From DSXH01 sp020724325 (GTDB lineage: Bacteria > Bacteroidota > Ignavibacteria > Ignavibacteriales > Melioribacteraceae): a DNA stretch of 64,000 nucleotides. The notes beneath the pieces were generated by a model. The model was not told where the DNA came from. It searched no databases and saw only the letters and a program-made list of their open reading frames with translations. Shown here one piece after another: positions 14,273-23,293 of this stretch. The translations under genes and the position numbers were made by a program. The stretch covers positions 62,001 through 126,000 of the forward strand of contig JBFLYW010000003.1 of assembly GCA_040756515.1 (NCBI GenBank), given 5' to 3'. Each line of letters opens with the position of its first letter. The first letter of the stretch is position 1.

Positions 14273-16730
14273 AATTTTTCTTTTAGTTTTCTTTTTTATA
14301 TCTGCGGACATTTACACGCAAGTACAAAAAACCAATTATAAAATATTAAGAATAAATGTAATTGGTAATAAAAGTGCAGATGCTTCAACAATTATTGCTA
14401 ATTCAGGAATTAGAGTTGGAGACGAAATTGACATCCCGGGTGATCAAACCAACAATGCTATAAAACGTTTATGGAACCTTGGAATTTTTGAAGATGTTCA
14501 GATACTAATCGAAAAGAAAATTGATAACGGCGCTTTCATTCAAATCGCTATTAAAGAATACCCCAGATTAGAACAATTTGTTATTCTGGGCAACGACGAA
14601 ATCAGCCAGAGCGAGATTGACAAAATGTTTACTATTGTCCGCGGGCAAACTCTTAAACCGCAAGCACTTGCAAGAATCAAAAATAAATTCCTGGATAAGT
14701 ACGAAGACGAAGGTTATCTTAAAGCAAAGATTGATATCAATTACTATAGTTTTTTTAGAGCAGATACTTCCGAAGATGAAATAATTGTTACCTGGCAAAA
14801 CGAAAAAGATCTTAGTCGGGAATATGAAACTACTTACGACCTAAGCAAAGCAACTGCAATCAATTCAATAGAGCGAATTAAAGATAGAACACTTGTAATG
14901 TTCAACGTTACAGAGGGCGACGAGGTATTAATCAGAAGTATTAAGTTCAACGGAAATACCGCTTTTGAGGATGATGACTTAAAGAGTGAATTCGATAAAA
15001 CAAGTGAAAAGAAATGGTGGAAGTTCTGGTCGTTTCCAAATTTTAAAAGAGCCGACTTTGAAAAGGATAAAGAACTATTAACTAAGTTTTACCGTAAAAA
15101 TGGTTACAGAGATTTTGCCATATTAAGAGATACCTTTTACCTTTCTGATGATAAACAATATCTCGATTTAGAGATTGATGTTTATGAAGGGGTTCAATAC
15201 AAAATCCGAAATATTGTTTGGGAAGGAAACACTGTTTGGGAGGATGATATTCTAACTGCAAGACTCGATTTTAGAAAAGGTGATGTGTACGATTATGAAA
15301 AGTTTAATCTGAATCTTAATTACAATGAAAAGCAATCCGACGTTTCTTCACTTTATCAGGATAACGGTTACCTTGGATTTAATCTTGACGCAAAAGAAAT
15401 TAAAGTTGGTACCGACTCGCTGGATATAATAATCCGTGTGAACGAAAACAACCGTTTTAAGATTGGCAAGGTTGATATTGTTGATAACAACAAAACCAAA
15501 GACAAAGTAATTAGACGCGAACTCTATACAGTGCCCGGAAATTATTTTAGCAGAAGTTTAATTCTAAGAAGCATCCAGCAGCTGGCAAACCTCCAATATT
15601 TCAATGTGGAAAGTTTGTACAAAGGCATTGATTACCGTCCCGCCAACGACAGCACTGTTAACATAACATATAAAGTTGAAGAAAAATCGAGTGATTACTT
15701 AAATGCTTCTGTTGGTTACAGCCAAGCATTCGGCTTTAGCGGAGCAATTGGATTTACTCTAACTAATTTTTCTATAACCGAACCATTCCAGATGGGCGGA
15801 GGACAAATCTTAAATTTTAGCTGGCAATTCGGCGTTGGCAATTTCTACAGAACTTTTACATTAGGATTTACTGAACCATGGTTTATGGATACACCTACAT
15901 TAGTTGGATTCGATCTGTTTGATACCAGGCAAAGATATTTTTACGACTTACGCCAATCCGGTATTACATTAAAGGTTGGTAGAAAACTAACATGGCCGGA
16001 CGATTTTTTCTATGTTCAGGGAATAACCCGCTTCCAATATAATGATGTGATTGAAGGATTAGATCATTATGTAGAAGGAATTACCCGCCAGTATACATTA
16101 GGCGCTACAATTTCCAGAATGGATATTGATAACCCCATATTCCCATCGCGAGGTTCTAAAGTTAGCTTAAGTATGGAATTATCCGGCGGTCCTTTACCCG
16201 GTAATGTTGACTATATGAAGTTCGACTTCAAAAGCGAGTGGTACAAATCTTTATTCAATACAAACAGAATTGTACTTTATTCAAGTGTAGATTTAGGTTA
16301 TATTCACGAGTTGAAAAAAGGAACACAGATTCAGCCGTTCGAATTTTATTACATGGGCGGGAACGGAATGATTATAGCAACTACTCCTTTGCGTGGTTAC
16401 GAAGATAGAAGTCTTGGAATACGAGATGCGGGCGGAAATGTAATTGGAAGCAGAATTCAAACGAAATATACTTTTGAGCTAAGAGCTGCTTTAGCTTTAG
16501 AGCCAATTCCAATTTATTTACTGGCTTTTGCTGAAGCCGGCAACTTATATTTCGATGCAAAACAAATAGACTTTTTCAATCTCAAACGTGCTATTGGTAT
16601 TGGTGCAAGAATTCTTATCAATCCTATCGGATTATTAGGGTTTGATTACGGTTATGGCTTCGACCGCAAAAGCGTAGATAATAAGGATCCACAATGGATC
16701 TTCCATTTTCAATTTGGCAAAGGATTTTAA
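14241..16730 (+). CDS. bamA: outer-membrane protein assembly factor BamA (Omp85)
   Basis: 829 residues. A signal peptide (IFLLVFFFISADIYT) is followed by about five POTRA repeats (roughly residues 30-450), such as LRINVIGNKSADASTI and IRSIKFNGNTAFEDDDL. A C-terminal 16-strand barrel follows, with TEPWF, the loop motif LRGYEDRSLG and a terminal strand ending in F. BamA folds and inserts beta-barrel proteins into the outer membrane. The following genes encode two Skp-type chaperones that deliver substrates to it. The start overlaps uppS; ATG 14241 or 14247 are both possible. The lipoprotein partners BamD and others are not in this window. Confidence 0.95.
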   Translation: MQMLIQSNWPKIFLLVFFFISADIYTQVQKTNYKILRINVIGNKSADASTIIANSGIRVGDEIDIPGDQTNNAIKRLWNLGIFEDVQILIEKKIDNGAFIQIAIKEYPRLEQFVILGNDEISQSEIDKMFTIVRGQTLKPQALARIKNKFLDKYEDEGYLKAKIDINYYSFFRADTSEDEIIVTWQNEKDLSREYETTYDLSKATAINSIERIKDRTLVMFNVTEGDEVLIRSIKFNGNTAFEDDDLKSEFDKTSEKKWWKFWSFPNFKRADFEKDKELLTKFYRKNGYRDFAILRDTFYLSDDKQYLDLEIDVYEGVQYKIRNIVWEGNTVWEDDILTARLDFRKGDVYDYEKFNLNLNYNEKQSDVSSLYQDNGYLGFNLDAKEIKVGTDSLDIIIRVNENNRFKIGKVDIVDNNKTKDKVIRRELYTVPGNYFSRSLILRSIQQLANLQYFNVESLYKGIDYRPANDSTVNITYKVEEKSSDYLNASVGYSQAFGFSGAIGFTLTNFSITEPFQMGGGQILNFSWQFGVGNFYRTFTLGFTEPWFMDTPTLVGFDLFDTRQRYFYDLRQSGITLKVGRKLTWPDDFFYVQGITRFQYNDVIEGLDHYVEGITRQYTLGATISRMDIDNPIFPSRGSKVSLSMELSGGPLPGNVDYMKFDFKSEWYKSLFNTNRIVLYSSVDLGYIHELKKGTQIQPFEFYYMGGNGMIIATTPLRGYEDRSLGIRDAGGNVIGSRIQTKYTFELRAALALEPIPIYLLAFAEAGNLYFDAKQIDFFNLKRAIGIGARILINPIGLLGFDYGYGFDRKSVDNKDPQWIFHFQFGKGF

Positions 16731-16754
16731 CATAAATTAAAAATGAGGTTACAA

Positions 16755-17288
16755 GTGAAAAGAAGTATCTTTATTTTACTAATTATTTCTGCTGCTTCAG
16801 TGTTTGCTCAGAATCAACAGCCTTTTGCTCTTAAAGTTGGTTATGTTGATTCAGAAATTATTATGACTCAGTTTTCCGAAGCTATTAAAGCCAAAAGTGA
16901 TCTGGATGGTTTAGTTGCTAAATGGAGAAAAGAAGCAGACAGCATGACAACCGTTCTGCAAGCTGCATATAACGACTATCAGAAGCAATCCTCTACTATG
17001 AAACCCGAACAGCAGAGAGAAGCACAGGTTAAAATTGTAGAGAAAGAACAGGAAATTCAAAAATATAGAGAACAAAAGTTTGCGCAGCCAACGGGAGAAT
17101 ATTTTGTGCGCCAAGAACAACTATTGGCTCCTGTAAAACAAAAAATATTCAAAGCAATTGATGAAATTGCAAAAGAAGAAAACATGCATTATGTTCTGGA
17201 TAAAGCCGGCGAAGTTGTTGTTCTTTATGCTGATTCACAATTCGACATTACATTCAAAGTACTGGATCGCCTAAAAAGAGGTAAATAA
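16755..17288 (+). CDS. skp: Skp/OmpH-family periplasmic chaperone, first copy
   Basis: About 177 residues: a signal peptide (KRSIFILLIISAASVFAQ), then KVGYVDSEIIMTQFSEA, a long charged coiled coil (about 45-120), and a C-terminal NMHYVLDKAGEVVVLYAD strand. Skp trimers hold unfolded outer-membrane proteins in their coiled-coil tentacles and pass them to BamA. I place the start at the GTG at 16755, because GAGG lies 6 bases upstream and the resulting signal peptide matches the second copy; ATG 16743 is the alternative. It is encoded 12-24 bp after bamA. Confidence 0.9.
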   Translation: MKRSIFILLIISAASVFAQNQQPFALKVGYVDSEIIMTQFSEAIKAKSDLDGLVAKWRKEADSMTTVLQAAYNDYQKQSSTMKPEQQREAQVKIVEKEQEIQKYREQKFAQPTGEYFVRQEQLLAPVKQKIFKAIDEIAKEENMHYVLDKAGEVVVLYADSQFDITFKVLDRLKRGK

Positions 17289-17306
17289 TTTAATCGGAAT
17301 TAAATT

Positions 17307-17816
17307 ATGAAAAAGATAGGATTAATCTTTTCCGTTTTACTTTTATTTGTTTCCGCATCATTTGCCCAGCCCAAAATTGGTTATGTGGACAGCGAAACAA
17401 TCAAGAAACAGCTTCCCGAAGCTCAGGATACTCAAAAAAAATTGGATGCAATTATAAAAGAATGGCAGGAAGAACTTTCGCGTATGGAGCGCGATTGGCA
17501 AACTAAATACGATGACTATGAAAAAAGAAAATTGATCCTTAGCGAACAAAAAAGAATTGAAATCGAAAAAGAACTTGTTCAGATTGAAGACCAGATTTCC
17601 AAATACAGACAAGACAAATTTGGCGTTAGGGGCGAACTATTTCAGAAACAAGAAGAATTAATGAAACCAATCCTAAATCGTATCTTTAATGTTATTCAGG
17701 AAGTTGCTAAAGAACAGGATTACGATTTTATATTCGACAGAAGCAGCGATATTATTTTCCTTTATGCTAAAGAAGAATTTGATATTACGAAACTGGTTCT
17801 AGAAAAACTAAAATGA
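17307..17816 (+). CDS. skp: Skp/OmpH-family periplasmic chaperone, second copy
   Basis: 169 residues, a paralogue of the preceding gene with the same plan. It has the signal peptide KKIGLIFSVLLLFVSASFAQ, then KIGYVDSETIKKQLPEAQ, a coiled coil, and the C-terminal DYDFIFDRSSDIIFLYAKEE strand. Two or more Skp-like genes next to bamA are usual in Bacteroidota and relatives. The two copies have diverged strongly in the coiled coil, so they may form mixed trimers or serve different clients; this is inference. lpxD starts 6 bp later. Confidence 0.9.
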   Translation: MKKIGLIFSVLLLFVSASFAQPKIGYVDSETIKKQLPEAQDTQKKLDAIIKEWQEELSRMERDWQTKYDDYEKRKLILSEQKRIEIEKELVQIEDQISKYRQDKFGVRGELFQKQEELMKPILNRIFNVIQEVAKEQDYDFIFDRSSDIIFLYAKEEFDITKLVLEKLK

Positions 17817-17822
17817 GTTTAT

Positions 17823-18872
17823 ATGTTAATAAAATTGAAAGATGCCGCCGACTTTGTCGGCGGTATTGTTATTGGTGATCCCAATATTGATATAAAGAAT
17901 ATTGCAAAAATTGAAGAAGCTCAAGAAGGCGACTTAACTTTTCTTTATCTAAAGACATATGAAAAATATCTAAACACTACTAAAGCATCTGCAGTTTTAA
18001 TCTCTCCGGAATTCAAAAAGACTCGAACTGATATCAGCTATATTGAAGTGAAAAATCCGAATGTTGCACTTCATAAATTTGTAATCACTTTTCTGAAACC
18101 AAAATTCATTTTAGATGGTATTGATCTCACAGCTTCAATTGATCCATCTGCAAAGATTGGTATGAACGCCGGCATTGGTAAAAATGTGGTTATTTCTGCC
18201 GGATGTACTATTGGAAATGATTCCATGATTTATCACAACACTGTTTTAATGGATAATGTAAAGATTGGAGAGAATTGTTTAATCTATCCTAATGTAACTA
18301 TAAGAGAAAATTGCATACTTGGCAATAATGTAATAATTCATTCTAATACTGTAGTTGGATCAGATGGCTTCGGGTATATTCCAAACGAAAAAGGCGAGTA
18401 TGAAAAAGTACCGCAAATTGGGAATGTAATTCTTGAAGATGATGTAGAACTCGGTTCCAACGTTTCAATTGACCGCGCAGCATTCGGCTCAACTCTAATT
18501 AAAAAAGGTGTTAAAATAGATAACCTTGTTCAGGTTGCTCACAATGTTGTAATTGGAGATAATACTGCAATTGCTGCTCAAACCGGAATTTCCGGCAGCA
18601 CTAAAATCGGTAAACATTGTATGCTTGGCGGACAATCCGGATTTGTAGGACACATTGAAGTAGCCGATCAGGTAATTGTTGGTGCACAATCAGGCGTTTC
18701 AAAATCAATTGAAAAAGCCGGTAAGTACCGAGGGACACCTGCTCAGGATATGGCTCAGCAACTAAGGCTTGAAGCTCATATTCGAAACATTCCATCCTTA
18801 ACAGAAAAAATTAAGAAATTAGAAGAAAAAATTGCATCTTTGGAACAGAAAATTTCTGAATTATTGGGATAG
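17823..18872 (+). CDS. lpxD: UDP-3-O-(3-hydroxyacyl)glucosamine N-acyltransferase
   Basis: 349 residues. LpxD adds the second hydroxyacyl chain, from acyl-ACP, in lipid A synthesis. An N-terminal uridine-binding domain (about 1-100) precedes a left-handed beta helix of hexapeptide repeats (IGMNAGIGKNVVISAG, IGENCLIYPNVTI). The catalytic histidine region is VQVAHNVVIGDNTAIAAQ. The chain ends in a coiled-coil helix (SLTEKIKKLEEKIASLEQKI). It lies between skp and lpxC, an order seen in many Gram-negative bacteria. Confidence 0.95.
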   Translation: MLIKLKDAADFVGGIVIGDPNIDIKNIAKIEEAQEGDLTFLYLKTYEKYLNTTKASAVLISPEFKKTRTDISYIEVKNPNVALHKFVITFLKPKFILDGIDLTASIDPSAKIGMNAGIGKNVVISAGCTIGNDSMIYHNTVLMDNVKIGENCLIYPNVTIRENCILGNNVIIHSNTVVGSDGFGYIPNEKGEYEKVPQIGNVILEDDVELGSNVSIDRAAFGSTLIKKGVKIDNLVQVAHNVVIGDNTAIAAQTGISGSTKIGKHCMLGGQSGFVGHIEVADQVIVGAQSGVSKSIEKAGKYRGTPAQDMAQQLRLEAHIRNIPSLTEKIKKLEEKIASLEQKISELLG

Positions 18873-18883
18873 AAAGGATAATA

Positions 18884-20302
18884 ATGTTAGAACTCCAAAG
18901 AACAATTGCAAAATCTGTTTCACTTTCTGGAACAGGTTTACATACCGGTACATCCTGCACAATGACCTTCAAACCCGCCCCAGAAAATCACGGAATAAAA
19001 TTTGTCCGTATCGATCTTGGCGGCAAACCGGAAATACCCGCTAATGCAGATTATGTTGTAGATACATCACGCGGAACCACACTTGCATTAGGCGATGCAA
19101 AAGTGCATACAATTGAACATGTTCTTGCAGCTGTTGTCGGTTTACAAATAGATAATATTATTATTGAGTTAGATGGAATTGAACCTCCTATAGGTGATGG
19201 AAGCGCTATGTCTTATGTTACCAAATTATTGGAAGCCGGATTTGTAACCCAGGATGCACCAAAAGATTATTTAGTAATAGACGAAACAGTTTTGTACAGC
19301 GATGAAGCCCGCCAGGTTGATATTGTTGCACTTCCAATGAACAGTTACCGTATAACTATTATGGTAGATTACCAGAACCCAGCACTTGGCAGCCAGCACT
19401 CCGGTCTTTTTGATCTTGAAAAAGAATTTGTAACTGAATTTGCACCGGCAAGAACTTTCTGCTTTCTAAGTGAAGTTGAGATGCTTGCAGATCAAGGATT
19501 AATTAGAGGAGGAAATTTTGATAATGCCGTTGTAATTGTTGACCATGAAATTGATGAAATAGGATTAAAACGGTTAAAAGAAAAATTAAACATTGATGAA
19601 GACCTTTCTGTAACCCACGAAGGATTCTTAAGCAACAACAAATTACGTTTCAGAAATGAACCCGTCCGCCACAAATTGCTTGATATGATTGGCGACCTTG
19701 CTCTTATAGGCGTGCCAATTAAAGCTCAAATACTTGCTGCTCGTCCCGGGCATAAAGCCAATGTAGAGTTCGCAAAAAAAATTAGAAGTCTATACCAGCA
19801 GAAAAAACTCGTAAAAAAATATCAGTTTGTTAAAAAGGAAGGCGTTGTTTTTGATGCTAATGCAATTCAAAGAATTCTTCCACATCGTTATCCTTTTCTT
19901 TTGGTTGATAAAATTATTGACCTCGAATTAGACAAACGAGTTGTTGGAGTTAAATCTGTTACAATTAACGAACCCTTTTTCCCCGGTCATTTCCCGGGTC
20001 AGCCAATTATGCCCGGAGTTTTAATAATAGAAGCAATGGCTCAAGTCAGCGGTATTCTTGTTCTCAATTCCTTCATAGACCCGGCTAACCATCTTGTTTA
20101 CTTCATGAGCATTAATAATGCTAAATTCAGAAAACCTGTTGTTCCCGGAGATCAATTAATACTTGAAGCCGAAGTAATAAGCAAAAAGAGCAAATACTTT
20201 TCCATTAAAGGTGCTGCTTATGTTGATAATAATCTTGTTGCAGAAGCAGATTTTATGGGTGCTATAATCAATAAAGAAAATAAACCAGAGAACCTGAACT
20301 AA
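18884..20302 (+). CDS. lpxC/fabZ: LpxC-FabZ fusion: UDP-3-O-acyl-GlcNAc deacetylase and hydroxyacyl-ACP dehydratase
   Basis: 472 residues in two enzymes. Residues 1-~300 are LpxC, the committing zinc deacetylase of lipid A synthesis, with VHTIEHVLAAVVG, GIEPPIGDGSAMS, ARTFCFL and the zinc site RHKLLDMIGDLAL. Residues ~325-472 are FabZ, with RILPHRYPFLLVDKI and FFPGHFPGQPIMPGVLIIEA containing the catalytic His and Glu. The fusion is a hallmark of Bacteroidota/Chlorobiota-type bacteria. It joins two enzymes competing for the same hydroxyacyl-ACP branch point. It lies 12 bp after lpxD and 7 bp before lpxA. Confidence 0.96.
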   Translation: MLELQRTIAKSVSLSGTGLHTGTSCTMTFKPAPENHGIKFVRIDLGGKPEIPANADYVVDTSRGTTLALGDAKVHTIEHVLAAVVGLQIDNIIIELDGIEPPIGDGSAMSYVTKLLEAGFVTQDAPKDYLVIDETVLYSDEARQVDIVALPMNSYRITIMVDYQNPALGSQHSGLFDLEKEFVTEFAPARTFCFLSEVEMLADQGLIRGGNFDNAVVIVDHEIDEIGLKRLKEKLNIDEDLSVTHEGFLSNNKLRFRNEPVRHKLLDMIGDLALIGVPIKAQILAARPGHKANVEFAKKIRSLYQQKKLVKKYQFVKKEGVVFDANAIQRILPHRYPFLLVDKIIDLELDKRVVGVKSVTINEPFFPGHFPGQPIMPGVLIIEAMAQVSGILVLNSFIDPANHLVYFMSINNAKFRKPVVPGDQLILEAEVISKKSKYFSIKGAAYVDNNLVAEADFMGAIINKENKPENLN

Positions 20303-20309
20303 TAATTTT

Positions 20310-21086
20310 ATGCCTAATATTCATCCAACCGCTATTGTTAGCCCTAATGCCAAATTGGGCGATGATATAGAAGTAAGTCCTTATGCAATTATTTATGATG
20401 ACGTTGAGATTGGCAACAACTGTAAAATCGGTCCGCATGCTGCAATTTATGATGGTGCCAGAATTGGAAATAGGGTTAAGATTTTTCAAGGAGCTTCTGT
20501 AGCTAACTTACCGCAAGACTTAAAATTTGGCAACGAACAAACGTTCCTTTACATAGGAGACGATACAATAATTAGAGAATTTGCCGCTCTACACAAAGGA
20601 ACTACTGCCACCGGAAAAACTTCCATTGGCAGCAAGTGTCTTCTTATGGCTTACACACATGTAGCGCACGATTGCACAATTGGCGATCAGGTAATAATTG
20701 CAAATTCTGTTCAAATTGCTGGACACGTTGAAATAGAAAACACGGTTATTATCGGCGGATTATCTGCGGTGCATCAATTCGGAAAGATTGGTCAGCATTC
20801 TATGGTTGGCGGCGGTTCAATGGCTAATTCCGATGTTCCTCCCTATTGCATGACAAGCGGCTACCCTGCACGATTTATGGGATTGAATATTGTAGGATTA
20901 AGACGAAGAAATTTTTCCGATGATGATATTACAGCTATTAAAGATGCTTATAGAATTTTCTATCAATCGGGGCTTATCTTTACAAAAGCATTAGAAGAGC
21001 TAAAAGAAAAATACTCAGGTCATCCCCTTGTAAACAATATTATTCAATTTATAGAAAGATCGGACCGCGGCTTAATAAGAAGATGA
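20310..21086 (+). CDS. lpxA: UDP-N-acetylglucosamine O-acyltransferase
   Basis: 258 residues. LpxA transfers a 3-hydroxyacyl chain from ACP to UDP-GlcNAc, the first step of lipid A synthesis. The hexapeptide beta helix begins at IHPTAIVSPNAKLGDDIEV. The catalytic region MAYTHVAHDCTIGDQVIIAN and the following AGHVEIENTVIIGGLSAVHQF are intact, and an alpha-helical C-terminal domain closes the protein. The stop overlaps the ATG of the next gene by 4 bases (ATGA). Confidence 0.96.
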   Translation: MPNIHPTAIVSPNAKLGDDIEVSPYAIIYDDVEIGNNCKIGPHAAIYDGARIGNRVKIFQGASVANLPQDLKFGNEQTFLYIGDDTIIREFAALHKGTTATGKTSIGSKCLLMAYTHVAHDCTIGDQVIIANSVQIAGHVEIENTVIIGGLSAVHQFGKIGQHSMVGGGSMANSDVPPYCMTSGYPARFMGLNIVGLRRRNFSDDDITAIKDAYRIFYQSGLIFTKALEELKEKYSGHPLVNNIIQFIERSDRGLIRR

Positions 21087-21805
21087 AGTGGCATCTGCTT
21101 AAAACCGGAAAAAGCTCCGGGCATTTCAATATGGATTTCGATCTTAATCTTGCCCGCAAATGCAATAACGACGAAGCGTTTTTCAGACTTTATCAATGGC
21201 AGCCATACTGCATTTCTTTAGGTGCTAATCAGAATTATAACGATATTAATATTGCTAAAGCTAACCTTGATAATATTGAAGTTGTAAAACGCCCAACCGG
21301 AGGAAGAGCAATTCTTCATGCAGAGGAAATTACTTATTCTGTTGTAATGCCGCTTAATCAACTTAATCCAAAAAAAATTTACGAGAAGATTTCAACAGCG
21401 TTAATTAAAGGACTTGAATTCTATAATCCGATTTTGTCAGATTCCGAGCTGGAAAAATCTCAGCCGAATTTCCCAAACATTTTAATGCAGCCGTCTGGAG
21501 TTCTCTGTTTTGGAAGCACCGCAAAAAACGAAGTTAAATTTACTGGTAAAAAAATAATTGGAAGCGCTCAGAGAAAATTAAATAATATTATTCTCCAGCA
21601 CGGCTCAATTCTTTGCGGTAAATTTCACAGGAATCTGGTTAAATATATCAACTCTGACGAAGACACAATAAGAACTTTAGAAATGGAAATAAATCAAAAA
21701 ACTATTGAAATAGAGACAATCCTTAATGAGACTCTAAACTATGAACACCTTGAAGATAGTTTAGTAAAAGGATTTGAAAATCATTGGCAGATAAAGTTCG
21801 TTTAA
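21083..21805 (+). CDS. lipoate-protein ligase A / octanoyltransferase-type protein
   Basis: 240 residues of the biotin/lipoate A/B ligase superfamily. Motifs are WQPYCISLGANQNY, VKRPTGGRAILHAEEITYSV, and VLCFGST followed by FTGKKIIGSAQRK. The lysine-containing GKKIIGSAQ loop binds the acyl-adenylate or thioester intermediate. The CF residues fall where octanoyltransferases of the LipM type carry their cysteine. It is thus either a lipoyl/octanoyl transferase or a ligase; the sequence alone does not decide. It is coupled by ATGA overlap to lpxA but has no obvious role in lipid A synthesis, and ends the first envelope operon. Confidence 0.82.
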   Translation: MKWHLLKTGKSSGHFNMDFDLNLARKCNNDEAFFRLYQWQPYCISLGANQNYNDINIAKANLDNIEVVKRPTGGRAILHAEEITYSVVMPLNQLNPKKIYEKISTALIKGLEFYNPILSDSELEKSQPNFPNILMQPSGVLCFGSTAKNEVKFTGKKIIGSAQRKLNNIILQHGSILCGKFHRNLVKYINSDEDTIRTLEMEINQKTIEIETILNETLNYEHLEDSLVKGFENHWQIKFV

Positions 21806-22219
21806 TCATCAATAAGTACTACTAACCTCTGAAAAATATCGCTTGTCATTTCAATCCCATCTGTCAGTTGATAGACCGGGAGAGTTGAACCTAAACCTTG
21901 AAGGTCAAGCGTTGTTTATTAATTCCTGAAGACCTTCAAGGTTGTTGTTTCTTCAGTCATACCGACTGCGTCGGTATTCCTTCAGAATGACAGTTCTTCG
22001 TCGCTTCGCTCCTCAGAATGACAGAGTAGAAAGTGTACTGTCATTCTGAGCCGAACGAAGTGAGGTGAAGAATCTATCCGTAGTTTCTCAGTCTCCCGAC
22101 AAGTCGGGATCTCTCGAAATAGAATTTCTGAATTTTTCAGGAGTCTATACTAATTATTCACTTCATTAACATCTATCTTAGTGTTAAATTTCCAGCAATA
22201 ATTTTCATTAGTAGAGTAT
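21806..22219. other. repeat-rich gene-free spacer
   Basis: 414 bp without a gene, holding copy 2 of the dispersed repeat. It also has several small palindromes (TACCGAC/GTCGGTA at about 21960-21976; TCCCGAC/GTCGGGA at about 22093-22109) and a GTCATTCTGAGCCGAACGAA stretch typical of dispersed spacer repeats. The promoter of the downstream propeller-hldE operon must be near its right end. Confidence 0.7.
21822..22029. repeat. dispersed spacer repeat, copy 2
   Basis: Same order of blocks as 9057-9240: CTGAAAAATATCGCTTGT, an AACCTTGAAGGTCA arm, its inverse in GACCTTCAAGGTT, CAGTC, and TCTTCGTCGCTTCGCTCCT. It differs by small substitutions and an extra TACCGAC/GTCGGTA palindrome. It follows a gene end on the plus strand, as copy 1 does. 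Confidence 0.75.
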
Positions 22220-23293
22220 ATGAAAAAATTCCTGTTTCTATTTATACTAATAAACATTACCTGTTTTGCGCAGGAGGACTTCGAAATAGAATATTTTTTA
22301 CGCGGCTCCGAAGTAACAGACATTTCTGCTTACGGAGATGAAATCTGGTTTGCAACAAACGGGAATGGACTTTTCAAATACTCAAAGAAAAATAATTCCT
22401 GGGAACAATATTCTACCTCAAAAGGTAATTTGCAGCACGATTTTTTTTACTGTGTTGCTGTTAATCAGGAATCGATCTGGGCTGGTTCAATTGATGGTCT
22501 TTTCATTTATGATAAAAAAAGAGCCAGCTGGACCAAGAGAAAATTTGGATTGGGCGGGCAGCTAAGCAACTGGATTCGGTCTATAGCGTATGATGATTAT
22601 GAAAAAGCTGTATGGATAGGTAGATTTCAATACTTAACCAAGTATGATGAAAAAACCAGACGTTTTACCGATTACGATATGACCGTAAGAGGCAACCCTA
22701 AATCAAACACAATTAAGACTATTAAGGTTGACGGCGACAGCGTAGTTTGGTTTGGAACTGAAGCCGGTCTTCATAAATACAATAAGTCAAGAGATCTGAA
22801 TGACAATAGGTCGGTAACTTTTTTTGACAATCGATTCAACTATTTTAATGGCGAGGGTGAACAAATTTCCGTATCAGCTTTATTATCAGAAAGAAATAAT
22901 TTATGGATTGGTCTAGATGAATTTATAACTCCTGAGCGCCCTGAATTTAATATTGGCGGTTTATACCGGTATAATAGAAAAAATGATTGGCTAAGGTTCG
23001 ACGGCTCCAAAGGTCTAACCGGCAACGGAATTAGTGATTTAGAATTAACAGGAAATTTTATCTGGGCTGCAACTTATCAGTTTGGTAAAGCTACAAAAGA
23101 AATTTTTGGTAGAGGTCTGGTTCTGATTAACAGAATTAATAATCAGGTTGTACCGGTAAGAGACGAAAGAATACCACAGAATATCAACAAAATATTTTTT
23201 GACGGAACTTTTCTGTGGATGGGTACAAATAAAAATGTTATACGAATTAATTTTTTCAATCAGCTGGCACAGTGGAACAAAGGAGAAAAATAA
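22220..23293 (+). CDS. secreted beta-propeller protein (two-component-regulator-propeller type)
   Basis: 357 residues with a signal peptide (KKFLFLFILINITCFAQ). Repeats of about 45-55 residues follow, each with a W-x-G/A-T type strand: DEIWFATNGNGLFKYSK, ESIWAGSIDGLFIYDK, KAVWIGRFQYLTKYDE, VVWFGTEAGLHKYNK, NNLWIGLD, NFIWAATYQF and LWMGTNKNVIRI. These resemble the propeller blades of hybrid two-component sensors, but no kinase follows, so this is a stand-alone periplasmic or surface protein of unknown ligand. Its TAA overlaps the ATG of the heptose kinase (TAATG), so the two are translationally coupled. Confidence 0.8.
   Translation: MKKFLFLFILINITCFAQEDFEIEYFLRGSEVTDISAYGDEIWFATNGNGLFKYSKKNNSWEQYSTSKGNLQHDFFYCVAVNQESIWAGSIDGLFIYDKKRASWTKRKFGLGGQLSNWIRSIAYDDYEKAVWIGRFQYLTKYDEKTRRFTDYDMTVRGNPKSNTIKTIKVDGDSVVWFGTEAGLHKYNKSRDLNDNRSVTFFDNRFNYFNGEGEQISVSALLSERNNLWIGLDEFITPERPEFNIGGLYRYNRKNDWLRFDGSKGLTGNGISDLELTGNFIWAATYQFGKATKEIFGRGLVLINRINNQVVPVRDERIPQNINKIFFDGTFLWMGTNKNVIRINFFNQLAQWNKGEK

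Noticed and set aside
9057..22060. Repeated blocks as a possible CRISPR array
   Set aside because: Only two copies 12 kb apart, no regular spacers and no cas genes; they are dispersed spacer repeats.
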